64,000 nt of DNA from Sarcophilus harrisii (Eukaryota > Chordata > Mammalia > Dasyuromorphia > Dasyuridae), in the NCBI RefSeq assembly GCF_902635505.1, contig NC_045429.1, forward strand, positions 136,892,804 through 136,956,803, in the 5' to 3' direction. Below the pieces are notes generated by a model. The model was not told the origin of the DNA. It saw nothing but the letters and a program-made list of their open reading frames with translations, and did not search any database. The translations under genes and the position numbers were made by a program. Every line of letters starts with the position of its first letter. Position 1 is the first letter of the stretch. This document shows, piece by piece, positions 31,571 to 42,012 of this stretch.

Positions 31571-32081
31571 TGAAGCTTTTGGAGAATATTTCAATGCAAC
31601 ATAATTACTTTCTCCTCTGCAGTCAGCACCACAGTCTAGTCCACAAATCTGGCAATTAACTATATGTGTTGTGCATAATTGTGATGTATCACTTAGTATT
31701 GCATTGGCATTTAAAACTTGCATTAGTATGTCATTTTTCAAGTATATATGTTTGATCTCCATAACCAGATCATGAAGTGGATAAAGTAGTTTCTAAGCTC
31801 TAAAATCCTATGATTCAATAATCATTCTAACCTGCATTTACAAGGCATTTTGGTCTTTAAAAGTTTTACCTATTTATTTATTTTGGGGGTATCAAAGGTT
31901 GGAGAGAAGAGAAAACTACTAAGTACTAAGTGGAAGGTGGTGGGTATAAATTGTGAATTGAGCTGTGCCCTAACTTGCTAAGTTCTTGTTAAAGTTCGGG
32001 AGGACTAATCAGTAACACCACAGACCCAGATATAGCACTTTCATATCAAAATTTTATCTTTCAAATGGGGGCTACCTAAGT
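31571..32081. other. No assignable feature
   Basis: Unassigned non-coding DNA. Confidence 0.4.
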
Positions 32082-32358
32082 TGTGATATGGGAGCCACAT
32101 GCCAGTGGCTGCTGGAGGTCTAACTCAGACCTGTAGAATGGATCTCTTCATGTGAGAGGATAAGGATGATGTGAGAGGCAGTTGCATTGTCTTACTTCTC
32201 TCTTCTTCCCTCTGCCTCCAATTTATTTCACTCCCAGTTCACAAACAACATCTATATCAGCAAAAGCTGCCTTGCAATTCCTTCAGATGTTATGATCCAC
32301 AGCGGTGAAGGCTCTCGGAGAATTGACCTATCCCTTCATCTAGGCATGTTCCTTAACA
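32082..32358 (-). mobile_element. Solo-LTR-like repeat, copy 1 of 3
   Basis: About 277 bp beginning tgtgatatggg and ending ccttaaca. It is shared, in opposite orientation, with 41250-41494 and 51293-51572. The TG...CA ends, the length and an AATAAA-type signal on the minus strand fit a solitary retroviral-type LTR with no internal region nearby. A 5-bp tacct occurs at 32359-32363 and a few bases outside the other edge; this could be a target duplication or chance. Old and decayed. Family identity was not verified. Confidence 0.6.
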
Positions 32359-32469
32359 TACCTATACAGGTTATGTAATTCTGAACTTTTCCTCAGCCTT
32401 TCAAAAGGGATTTGCTATTCATTCTCTAAATGAATCAATATTAATAAATATAGTTGTTAGTCCCCAAAG

Positions 32470-32675
32470 TTACTTTATGTTTGCTTTGTAGATATTTCAT
32501 AGTGTTATCTTTTTATATACTATATACCGTTTCCTCCCTTAGAGGCCGGGAAACTATAAGTTGCTTAATGACTAATTGTATCTCTCTTTTTTTTGTATCT
32601 TAAGTTTCTAAGTACAGTTCCTATCACATAGTATAAAGCTTAACACATACTTGCTGAATGATGAATGAATTAGTG
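32470..32675 (+). mobile_element. L2 LINE 3' end
   Basis: cttagaggccgggaaac, tataagttgcttaatgac, ctaagtacagttcctatc, acatagtataaagctta, acacatacttgctgaatg. Confidence 0.65.
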
Positions 32676-32739
32676 ATTAACATATCAAAAGAAGATAGGA
32701 AGAAACAAATACAGCAGCTAAAACCCAATTCTAGTCCCT

Positions 32740-32830
32740 TGTTCGAGATAGTGCAGGTAGTAAGCAGTATAGCCAAGATTGAAGGCCAGGCTCTCTAGTT
32801 CCAAATTCAGTGTTCTTTCTTTAATATCAA
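32740..32830 (-). mobile_element. MIR/CORE-SINE fragment, minus strand
   Basis: gtgcaggtagtaagcag, gattgaaggccaggctc, tagttccaaattcagtg. Confidence 0.5.
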
Positions 32831-33231
32831 GTTAGGGGTCAAAGACATTTTCTCTCTCAAACTCCCAGAGCTTTTTAAAAATTGCTCACACATATTACCT
32901 CAGTCTTTTTCAAGGGAGTCAAAATCTGGTTGTAAAAATACTACAATATAAAGTAATACATTTCATTCAAACAGGAATTCTTAATATAAAATGATTACCT
33001 CATTTAATTTTAGCATTTTTAAAAGCTCTTTGTATTTATTTTCATCTCTGTATTTTATTTTATGTTTTTCAAAACATTTTGAGAGGGGGCCTGCTGGCTT
33101 TATCAGATCTTTAAGTGGATTTATGACACAAGACTGCTTAAAAATTCTTATCTAGAGTAAGGCCCAAAAGGTGAGGTGTGTGCATCATTTGTGAAGATGT
33201 CTCAATTTCCAGATATTTCCCTTTCTAAAGT
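32831..33231. other. No assignable feature
   Basis: Unassigned AT-rich non-coding DNA. Confidence 0.4.
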
Positions 33232-33261
33232 CGTGTGTGTGTGTGTGTGTGTGTGTGCACC

Positions 33262-33309
<48 letters not shown>
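33232..33309. repeat. (TG)n(CG)8(TG)n compound microsatellite, Z-DNA-prone
   Basis: TG repeats (33232-33257), then caC and a 16-nt pure (CG)8 run (33261-33276), then about 17 further TG repeats (33277-33309). The run of eight CpGs is exceptional in this CpG-poor DNA. It abuts the 3' end of a minus-strand SINE, the usual birthplace of such microsatellites. Confidence 0.97.
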
Positions 33310-33310
<1 letters not shown>

Positions 33311-33437
33311 GAGGCAACTGGGGTTAAGTGACTTTAGGGTCATATCACTAATAATTGTTAAGTGTCTAAAGACAGATTTGAGCCCAGGTCCTGCTAACTC
33401 CAGGGTGCTCTTTCCACTGTGCCAATTAGCTGTCCCC
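33310..33437 (-). mobile_element. WSINE-type SINE (SINE A), minus strand
   Basis: tgaggcaactggggttaag, tgactttagggtcatatc, taagtgtctaaagacag, atttgagcccaggtcctg, ccactgtgccaattagctg. Confidence 0.82.
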
Positions 33438-33664
33438 TTCCTATAGTTTAATGAAAACACACCTAAAAATCCTCATAATTTCCATAGCTCATCTACTATC
33501 AGGTCATCTAAGACACCAATAAGGTATTCCTTCTGAGAATGTGTCTAATGTACATCTTAACACTTACATAATATATAACTTAACTTTAAACCGAAACACT
33601 GTAAGGCAATATACAGCAGTGAATAAACTTATAACTCTTTTCAAAACACATGATAGGTTCAAAA

Positions 33665-33785
33665 CATGATTTGAAGGTAGAGGATCTGGATTCAAATCCT
33701 GACTCTTATTATTTCATGTCTTATGTGACTGCAGTCAAGTTATTTCATCTCTGTGGGCATCAGCAATAGAATTTAAAAGGGGGGA
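33665..33785 (+). mobile_element. MIR 5'/central part
   Basis: gaggatctggattcaaatc, ctgactcttattatttc, ttatgtgactgcagtcaag, ttatttcatctctgtggg. Confidence 0.7.
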
Positions 33786-33869
33786 GAGGGGACGTACCTC
33801 TGTTTCCAGGAATGCCAACATTTATAAATCAATGCATAATAGGACAAAATACATTTATCCTCTTTGAGA

Positions 33870-34340
33870 AATCTCAAATGTTGTACCAATTGTTCTGCTG
33901 GGGTTGGTTGCAGGAAAGAGGAATTTCCTTTTAAAAAGGAAGTGTGTGGTTCAGAAATGGTGAAGGATCACCATTTAATAAAAAAAGCTAGAGAGATCTC
34001 TAGAAGCAAAGCAAAGTTTAGTATATGTTCTCCCGAGAAGGGTGTCCCACCTGTGGAGCAGGCGATCAAAGGAGGAAGCACCTTCTGAGGCAGGGTTAAC
34101 ACTTTAATCCCTAAAGCAAATACCCCCTCTCCCACCACTGACCCTCATCCTCATTGGCTGAGGGTCTCACATTCTAAATGCGGGAACTACCCAAGAAATT
34201 GAACTTGACCAATAAGTACATAGTTGCCTATATTTGATTGAAATAGGAAGAAAATGATGTCATGGGAGGATAGCAGGAAGAGGACTTAGGTATGCCCTTA
34301 GATCAATGCTCAAAGTCCTTTAGGCCTATGCAAACTCTGA
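33870..34340. repeat. Unclassified, possibly LTR-like, GC-richer block
   Basis: Distinct composition with ttgttctgctggggttgg, agctagagagatctctag, gtgtcccacctgtggag, ggaggaagcaccttctgag, and two CCAAT-type motifs (tcattggctgagg at 34152-34164 and gaccaataag). It resembles a promoter-bearing LTR more than unique DNA, but I cannot confirm ends or duplications. The 74-codon frame inside shows no domain. Confidence 0.35.
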
Positions 34341-34426
34341 AGTAGATGAAGCCTTACTCAATTTTCACAACTGTCTTGAAAGATCTCACCTCATCTCATT
34401 CAATAGTAATTCTGAAGGAAGCTAGA

Positions 34427-34460
34427 TACACACACACACACACACATGCACACGTGCACG
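34427..34460. repeat. (AC)n with acgtgcacgc interruption
   Basis: (AC)10 followed by atgcacacgtgcacgcatg, an alternating purine-pyrimidine segment. Confidence 0.92.
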
Positions 34461-34619
34461 CATGAATTTTGAGAGAGCCAGCTGTTATCAACACACCATG
34501 TAAATAACTATCAAGTCTTGTTGATTTCCTCTTCCCTTTGCAGTTTCTTACATCTTTTCTTCCTTTCTATATATACTAACACTTTAATTCTGTTTTCACA
34601 CTGAAGGTACCGAAACAGC

Positions 34620-35022
34620 CTAACTTGTTTTCCTGTTTTCAATTACGTTCCATTACAATCTATCTTAGACAACCCTGCCATAATAATCTTCCTAAAATAC
34701 GTTTTTTCATTGTACCCATTCCTAGATCAAATCTTAATAACATCAATTCTATGCTGCCTAAAAGATAAAACAAACTCCTTAGCACAGCCTTCACATTTCT
34801 CCAAAACTTGAGCCCACTGATTTCCAAACTTCTCTCACACCATTCCCCTTACACAGATTTGTTGTTACTCCACTCATATCAGCACTCACATTCATTGCCC
34901 TTTCTCAACTGTTTGAGTGCCATATGAGAAAGGTAGTGACTGCTCGATAATGTATAAGACATATATCTACATGGCTAATTATTTTGGTATATAACAGTTG
35001 TTAAATAAATGCTCATTGACTT
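34620..35022 (+). mobile_element. L2 LINE, ORF2 end through 3' tail
   Basis: ttccattacaatctatc, ccataataatcttcctaa, gataaaacaaactcctt, agcacagccttcacattt, tgagcccactgatttcc, acacagatttgttgttac, gttgttaaataaatgctca, ttgactta. Part of the usual 3' block is missing. Confidence 0.78.
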
Positions 35023-36470
35023 AACTTACTCCTTTTCAGAATAAGTTCCTGATGATCTCACCTGATCCCCAAGCTTACATTTAAATTTCTAATACTGAAG
35101 AATTCTATTCCTTGATAACATTAGTTCTACACCACCCATGAAGCTTCTTATCATCCAAACAACCTTAAAATCTACATGAAAATAAAAAAAAGACTAAAAG
35201 CCTGTATCTTTGACTTAATTCATACTATACCATTATATACTGAGGATTTAGAACTGATTTTATATTGATAATTTTCATTATTTTGGATGATTTCATTTCT
35301 AAGTAAGTTTCTAGACTCTTGATTTATAAATTGCCCTTTTGCTATTACGCTAAGCATCTTTATAAATCACTTTTCCTATGATGTTTTTTCCCCCTCTTTA
35401 CCAGTAACTGCCATCCATGTGAATATACTTCATGTGATCATTTATGTCTTATTTCAAGAACAAGAAATCAACTTCCAGTTGCAATTATGGTATGATGATG
35501 CATTGGGACACAATCTCCATTTTCCCCTTTATATCTAGCTCCAATATAATAAGGATGATTTTAAAATCATCCTCATTCAAAAGTTGCTCTGATCTTTTCT
35601 CTTCACCCTGCTAACCCTGTTTTTAAATCTCTTTTAGATTTCTAATACATTTCTAATGTTTCCCAAGCTGTCTAGGCAATATTCTCTTTAAAAACATCTT
35701 AAAATTTTAATGCTCAATACAGACAAACAGCCCAATATGATCATTTGGCATTCATACAGCTCTTTGTGTTTTTCATATATTTGGCAATCATTTAAATTTG
35801 TCTTCATGAATTCTTCAGTTCAGTAAACCAGGCTGTTGTGCTTAGTTATTTAAGACTACTCTGCTGTCAAAAGTATATATTCTTTGAGTCGCTTTTCCAG
35901 CAGTGTGATAGGCTTGTCTAGTGCCATCTGCACTGTCTTGAGAGGGCTCCCTTGGTAAAATGAAACAAATTTGCCAGAAAGCTGTTCAGAACTGAAGAGT
36001 CCCTATCGCCTACAGAACAGTTTTTCTTTGTGCAAAGTTACATAACATTTATGTGAATCATATCTCTTACTCTGGCTTCATTAACACCATTCTCTAAGCA
36101 AGCTAACAGTCTCACAAATCAAATAAAAAAAATTCAACATTTGATCTCAAATATTTAGAACATTCCAGCAATCCCTAGATACCTAAGGAACATCTAAATG
36201 CATGGTCAATCAGAATATGCCTGTGAAAAACTGAATTTCAGCAGTTGCTTTGCTAAATATATGTCAAATAAAAATGCCAATGTTCATTTTATTGTATATA
36301 CTCAGTTTGACTTTACCTCTGAAGCAAATTAGAACTTGTATGCCCTTTGAGAAGGTGTTTAGATGACCATATCAAGCCCTGACCTCTGGGTAAAGTCCAA
36401 TGCATCCTGGTTGGAGACCAGGATGACCCTCTCCAACTATTTTCCAATGATAAGTTTTCTTGGGGTTTAA
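35023..36470. other. Mostly repeat-free; candidate conserved non-coding DNA
   Basis: No recognisable repeats over about 1.4 kb. The least AT-skewed part is about 35830-36130. A palindrome occurs at 35548-35577. No protein-coding signal. Confidence 0.35.
35548..35577. repeat. 30-bp palindrome, 22-bp perfect core
   Basis: aggatgatttt (35552-35562) is directly followed by its exact reverse complement aaaatcatcct (35563-35573). With one mismatch the arms extend to 15 bp each. Confidence 0.92.
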
Positions 36471-36474
36471 AAGC

Positions 36475-37425
36475 ATCCGCAAAATGCAAACTAAGACAAC
36501 TCTGAGATAATACTACACATCTGTCAGATTGGCTTAGATGACAGAAAAAGATAACGACAAATGCTGGAGAGGATGTGAGAAAACTGGGACACTGAAACAC
36601 TGCTGGTAGAACTGTGAAAGGATCCAACCATTCTGGAGAGCAGTTTGTAACTATGTTCAAAAAGTTATCAAATTGTACATACCCTTTGATCCAGCAATGT
36701 TTCTACTGGGCTTATATCTCAAAAGAGATCTTAAAGGAGGGAAAGGGACCCACATGCGCAAAAATGTTTGTGGCAGCCCTCTTTGTACTGTCAAGAAATT
36801 GGAAACTGAATGGATGCCCATCAGTTGGAGAACGGCTGAATGAGTTATGGTATATGAATGTTATGGAATACTATTTTTCTGTAAGGAACGACCAGCAGGA
36901 TGATTTCAGAGAGTCTTGGAGAGACTTACATGAAGTAATGCAAAGTGAAATGAACAGAACCAGGAGATCATTATCTACGTCAACAAGAAGACTATACAAC
37001 AATCAATTCTGATGGACGTGGCTCTCTTCAACACTGAGATGATTCAAACTAATTCCACTAGTAAGTGATGAAGAGAGCCATCTACACCCAGGGAGAGAAC
37101 CGTGGGAACAGAGTATGGAACACAACATAGCATTCTCATTCTCTCTGTTGTTATTTGCTTGCATTTTGTTTTCTTTCTCAGTTTTTCTTTTCCTTCCTTC
37201 TAGATCTGATTTTTCTTGTGCAGCAAGATAATTGTATAAATATGTGTGTATATATATATATATATATATTGGATTTAACATGTATTTCAACATATTTAAC
37301 ATGTACTGGACTACATGTCAGTTAAGGGAGGAGGTGGGGGGAAGAAGAGGAAAATTTGGAACAAAAGGTTGTGCAAGGGTCAATGTTGGAAAAATTACCC
37401 ATGCATATGCTTTGTAAACAAACAA
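36475..37425 (+). mobile_element. L1 LINE, 5'-truncated: ORF2 C-terminus, 3' UTR, tail
   Basis: Starting at 36484 the sense frame gives MQTKTTLR, then KCWRGCEKTGTLKHCW, IQPFWRAV and YIPFDPAMFLLGLYLK. These match the L1 ORF2 C-terminal region (human: CWRGCGEIGTLLHCWW, IPFDPAIPLLGIYPK). In-frame stops interrupt it at 36508 and further on. An extra A in the run at 36721-36724 shifts the frame, and the shifted frame then continues as KGPTCAKMFVAALFVLS, LWYMNVMEYYFSVRND and SEMNRTRR to the stop at 37012. The marsupial-type L1 3' UTR follows (gagagccatctacacccag, gatttttcttgtgcagcaag) and the end is a TGAATG-type tail. Confidence 0.95.
37248..37269. repeat. (TA)11 in L1 3' UTR
   Basis: A pure TA run inside the L1 3' UTR. 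Confidence 0.95.
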
Positions 37426-37429
37426 GTAA

Positions 37430-37470
37430 ATGAATGAATGAATGGATGGATGGATGGGTGAATGAATGAA
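37430..37470. repeat. (AATG/GATG)n at the L1 tail
   Basis: Tetranucleotide repeats tgaa, ggat, gggtg and gaat directly after the L1 end; a tail-derived microsatellite. Confidence 0.9.
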
Positions 37471-37744
37471 CAATTAAATAAATAAATGAAAAGAAAAAAG
37501 AGAGCAATCAAAATTTATTTTAAAAACAAAGTACATATGTGTACTTTAGTTAAAACAAGTCTATAAAAAGAAATAAATTTAAAAAATTAAAAAGCCTTCC
37601 CTGCAGCCTTCTGCCATTTAGCTACCATCTTACTTCTTTCCATCTCTTCAATACTAAATGTCTTTAAAAAGGAAGAGACATTCAGTTCAATGTAATCCAA
37701 TAAACACGTTTAAGTGACTAAGATGTCCAAGGTGCTTTCTGCTT

Positions 37745-37945
37745 GTGTTGTTCTTCAGCCATTTTCAGTCGTGTCTGTTTGTGACCCCATTTAGGGTTTT
37801 CTTAGTAAAGATACCGAATTCATTCTCCAACTCATTTTACAGAGGAGGAAACTGAGGCAAACAAGCTTAAGTGACTGCTTAGGGACAGAGCTAGGAAGTG
37901 TCTGATGCCATTGATGAGTCTGATTCCAGGCCTGGTGGTAGCTGA
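37745..37945 (-). mobile_element. MAR-type SINE (SINE B), minus strand
   Basis: ttcttcagccattttcag, tcgtgtctgtttgtgacc, ccatttagggttttctta, aactgaggcaaacaagc, gattccaggcctgg. The tail retains the RTE-like 'cagtcgtgtctg'. A small internal deletion removes the 'ggagtggtttgcc' block. Confidence 0.88.
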
Positions 37946-38063
37946 GTACCCCTTGTGTTAAGTGATTTCTGATGCTAGGTCCAAAGCTCTAATTTCATAT
38001 TATACTTTCTCCTCAATCTTTCCTTTACCCTTCTACAAAAACTATCAGTAAGATCCCCCGTAA

Positions 38064-38215
38064 ATGAGGCAGCTAGGTGATGCAGTGGATAGAGCACCAA
38101 CCAGCCCTGAAGTCAGGAGGACCTGAGTTCAAATCTGGCCTCAGACACTTAACATGTCCTATCTGCATGACCCTGGGCAAGTCACTTAACCCCAATGGCC
38201 TCAGCAAAAGAAAAA
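38064..38215 (+). mobile_element. WSINE-type SINE (SINE A), full length
   Basis: gaggcagctaggtgatgcag, tggatagagcaccaacc, gaagtcaggaggacctgag, tctggcctcagacactt, catgaccctgggcaagtc, cttaaccccaatggcctcag, then an A-rich tail. This is the least diverged SINE A copy here. The frame across it is a shadow. Confidence 0.95.
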
Positions 38216-38769
38216 CGATTCCCAGTAACTTCTTAGATGCCAAATCCAATGAGGACTTTTTCAATCCTCGTCTTTATTGAACTCTCTGTGGCAACTGACC
38301 ATGCTTTCCTGCCCAAAAATAGGCAATAATTTTCAAGATTATGTTTGAATCTTTCCACTTTCTTAACTCTTTTATTCTATTAATTATTAGACAATTCCAG
38401 ACCTGGAGGACAGTTAATGTTAAAAGCACAAAGGTATGAAATGGAGTGCCAGTTCTGAGGAACAGGAAGGTATTACCCTATTCCATGAACTTTACCACAG
38501 GAGAGTCCCTTAGATCTCTCTTATGAGCTACTTTTGAAAATTTTGATCTTAAAGACATTTGTTTCCCTGTTTTCTAGAATTAATTCAAAGCAGCAAAGTA
38601 TAGAAGAAGTGGAAGGATTACAGCTCAATGCAGGTGCATTGATAGCAGTGACAATTAATATCTTAAAAGCATGGAATCTAGGAGACAGAAAAACCAAAAA
38701 GTAGACAAATGCAAAAAACATAACATTTGATATAGGGTCAAATAGCTTTATATACTCACTTAAACTATT
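38216..38769. other. No assignable feature
   Basis: Unassigned non-coding DNA. Confidence 0.4.
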
Positions 38770-38880
38770 TTGTACTAAATTTCTTTTTCTATAAAATAGG
38801 GAAGCCTATCTCACAACCTTGTTGCAAAGATTAAATGAGATAATGTATATAAAGCATTGTTTAAACTGCAAAGCACAAGG
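38770..38880 (+). mobile_element. MIR 3' half
   Basis: tttctttttctataaaat, ctatctcacaaccttgttg, gattaaatgagataatgt, atataaagcattgttt. Confidence 0.78.
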
Positions 38881-38881
38881 A

Positions 38882-39065
38882 TCACAGATTTAGAGCTATG
38901 AGCTTAGAGGGCATAGAATTGGAATCTTTTATTACACAGATGATTAAACTCAGGCCCAGACAACTCAAATGTCCATCTTAAAAGTTGATAAGAGACAGCA
39001 CTGAGATTCAAAATCAGAGTAATTTTCTCCAAATCTGGTGTTTTTTTCTACTGAAACACTGCTGG
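38882..39065 (-). mobile_element. MIR/CORE-SINE, minus strand
   Basis: tcacagatttagagctatg, ttagagggcatagaattgg, cagatgattaaactcagg, gcactgagattcaaaatc. It is immediately downstream of a plus-strand MIR end. Confidence 0.72.
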
Positions 39066-40384
39066 TCCTTCTAGATACACAGCTATTGTTATAATTATTA
39101 TTATCATTACAGAGCTCAAAAGCCCCAAGAAGCATCATTGTTATAAGACAATACAGTGACTAACATTTATAACAAGGATGCTAATTCATTATGAAAAGGT
39201 TAAATTATGTGTTCAGTACATTCTGGCTGAGAAGGCAAGGTGGTACATTTTTTAAAGAGTTCTTTCAAAAATGCTTTTAAATAAAATTGTTTTTGATGTT
39301 AAGTGATAAGCTTTAATTATCTGAACAATTTACCTGTATGGAACATTTTATTCTTAAGCAACACAGAATGAGATTTTATTTAATACCCCCCCCACTTTAC
39401 TTTTATGCTCTGTCATTAACAGAGAAAGAATGTGAATATTATATATATATGCATATATATGTATGTATGTATACTCTCACACCTCTCCCCCCCTGTAATT
39501 ACCTAAAGAATTACTGCTTTAAGTGTGAACATGCTAGGAATTAAGTTCCCATACTTCTTGAATTTTTGCCCCTGTTCCACAAGGCAGCCTTGAAATCTAC
39601 TATCTTAGATTAGAATTTGGGAAAATAAATCTAGGTATGTGAAACCTAGGAAACTAAAGTACAATCAACCAGGTTAGATAACCTGGACATAAATTAGCTA
39701 ATTAATTGCTGCTTTTTAGAGGTACCCATAGGCATCTGCAAAGGATAACTTTTCTACAAAAAGTAAATGAAAAATAGTTAACAAGAAGTACACCCTGTTT
39801 GGGGGAGAGTGAGAGCCTGAATTCAGAGAACACACAGACATCATTTTAAAATTCCAAATTGTACCTTCACCTTTACCCTACACAGAAATGCAGGGAGCTA
39901 TGAAGGTTCTGGCTTGCCCTTTAATTGCATCTAGCTTTTTTTTCCACATGTAATAGTCTTTAATTTCAACAAATGTTCTCCTGAGATGGATAGCAACCTT
40001 TTAATGAGGTGAAACACATTGAAATTGATGTAGTTTTTCCTTTAAATATGGACAATCAACACTTTCCAGAAACTTAAACCGTTTGAAAGATATTTTACCT
40101 CATATCTCGATGCTTCTTATAGAAATAATACAAAAACTTCACCCACTGTGTTGGGTAACTACATTCCCATAAAGCTTCAAAAGTTCTTAAGTGTACTGAC
40201 CATATGTGATCAAGATGGTAATCTACGTGAATCCCTCCCCCTATTTAGGCTGTCAAGTTACTTTTTTCTCCCTGTATTATATTCTGTCATTTTACATGGT
40301 AATCAAAATTTATATTTCTTTATGGGAAAGAAAAAGAACAGCTAGAAAAGTATCAAATTATTGCATAATTATTTAGCATAAATT
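39066..40384. other. Mostly unassigned
   Basis: No gene. An AT/TG alternating tract (atatatatgcatatatatg) lies at 39440-39472 and a C8 run lies at 39387-39394. The rest shows no repeat family I recognise. Confidence 0.4.
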
Positions 40385-40560
40385 ATTTAGGTCACAGAAC
40401 CATAGAGCTGAACCTTTAGAGATCATACTTAACTTATTCGTTTTTCAGGTGAGGAAACAGAAAGAAGTAAAATTACTGACCCAAAATTATAAAGCTAGTT
40501 TGTGGGAGAGTTTGGCAGAAAAGAAAGTCTCCTAACCCAAAGCAAAGAACAAGAAACTAG
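40385..40560 (-). mobile_element. MIR/CORE-SINE, minus strand
   Basis: cacagaaccatagagctg, gagatcatacttaactta, caggtgaggaaacagaaag, actgacccaaaattataaag. Confidence 0.65.
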
Positions 40561-41249
40561 GACTTCTGAGCCCCAATCTAGTGATGTGACAGGGCAACAG
40601 TGAGTGCATTGTGTTTCATGCGAGCTATAACTTTTACCACATATAATACAATTAATTTCAAAGAGGCTCATAATGTTTTATCTAAATCAATTGATACTGA
40701 TGAAGGATTCAGTTTTGAAATCTTCCATTCATGGGATATAAAATCAAATGTAATCTTTCTTTTTCTTTTCTTTCTTAAAAAAAAAAAAAAAGACAAAAAT
40801 GCTGCATAGATCAATAGTTTAGAAGAGACGCTTTCGGCATCTGGCTAACACTCATCCATGTTTCAAAAGTCTGTGGGGTGCATCTGTGAGCAGTAATGAG
40901 CCTCTACTGCAGATTAACCATTCTTTGACAGCAAGCTGTCCCTCAATTAATGTTCCAAATAAAGTTTTATGCCAAGAGCTTTCATCTTTACAACAGACAG
41001 ACTGAAATCCAAGGCCTTCTGGGTTCCTGCCACTTAAGACAAAATGCCTTTTTGCTTTTTACCAACCTTATAGATCTATGGCTGACAAATAGGCTATAAA
41101 GAAGAAGGGTCCATTCCTATGTCAAGTTTCCAGGACATATGTCCATATTCATTAGTACTTTTGTGATTTTTTTGCCTGTCCTGGGTCCTGCTTCTGGCCT
41201 GTTCTCCCTTCAATCTATTTTATCTATAATAATGAGCAATGCTGGCAAG
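40561..41249. other. Repeat-free stretch; candidate conserved non-coding DNA
   Basis: After an A14 run (40778-40791), about 40800-41120 has balanced composition, no repeat match, and homeodomain-like cores (tcaattaatg at 40944-40953). No coding frame of note. Confidence 0.35.
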
Positions 41250-41494
41250 TACCACTGCAGGTCAATTCTTCGAAAGCCTCCACAGCTGTGATCATAACAT
41301 CTGAAAGAGTTGCAAGGCAGCTTTTGCTGACACAGGTGTTGCTTGTGAACTGGGAATGAAATAAATTGGAGGCAGAGGGAAGAGGAGAGAGGTTAGACAA
41401 CACAACTGCCTCGTCTTCCTCCGTCCTCCTCCGTCCTCCCACAGGTCTGAGTTAAACCTCCAACAGCCATTGGCAGGTGGCTCCCATATCATAA
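41250..41494 (+). mobile_element. Solo-LTR-like repeat, copy 2 of 3 (5' end missing)
   Basis: Shares ggtcaattcttcgaaagcc, tgctgacacaggtgttgc, aaataaattggaggcagag, gaggttagacaacacaac and ggcaggtggctcccatat with copies 1 and 3. The family's tgttaagg... start is not present. A fossil. L1-derived sequence begins about 40 bp later. Confidence 0.6.
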
Positions 41495-41529
41495 CACCAC
41501 TGATCAAATAATTTTTTTATTGAAAATTT

Positions 41530-42012
41530 TTTAATTGCCTTTTGAGCCTGGAGAGACCTACATGAAGTGATGCTAAGTGAAGTGAGTAGAACCAAGACAT
41601 CATTGAACATGGCAACAAGATTATGCAATAATTGATTCTGATGATTGTATTTCTTTTCAGCAATGAGATGATTCAGGCTAATTCCATTAAATTTGTGATG
41701 GAGAGAGCCATCTGCACCCAGAGAAAGGCCTCTGGGCAATAGATGTGGATCACAACATAGTATTTTGACCTTTTTAATTGTTGTTTGATTCCTTTTTTGT
41801 TTTCTTTCTCCTTTTTTTCATTTTTGATATGATTTTTCTTGTGCAGCATGATAATTGTGGAAATATGTATAGAAGATTTGCACATGTTAACACATATTGG
41901 ATATCTGCTGTCTGGGGGAGAATGGGGAAAATATGGAACACAAGGTTTTTCAAGGGTGAATGATAACTTTTTTCATATTTTGAAAATAAGGCATTATAAA
42001 AAAATTATCCTC
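41530..42012 (+). mobile_element. L1 LINE 3' end
   Basis: Begins within the end of ORF2 (cctggagagacctacatg, aagtgatgctaagtgaagtg, agtagaaccaagacatc), then the 3' UTR: atgattcaggctaattcc, gagagagccatctgcaccc, gatttttcttgtgcagcatg, ggaacacaaggtttttcaag. It is a paralogue of 36475-37425. Confidence 0.93.

Noticed and set aside
33185-33460. His/Thr-repeat frames over the TG/CG tract
   Set aside because: Microsatellite translations in both strands.
36313-36660. 115-codon minus-strand frame
   Set aside because: Antisense to L1 ORF2; a shadow.
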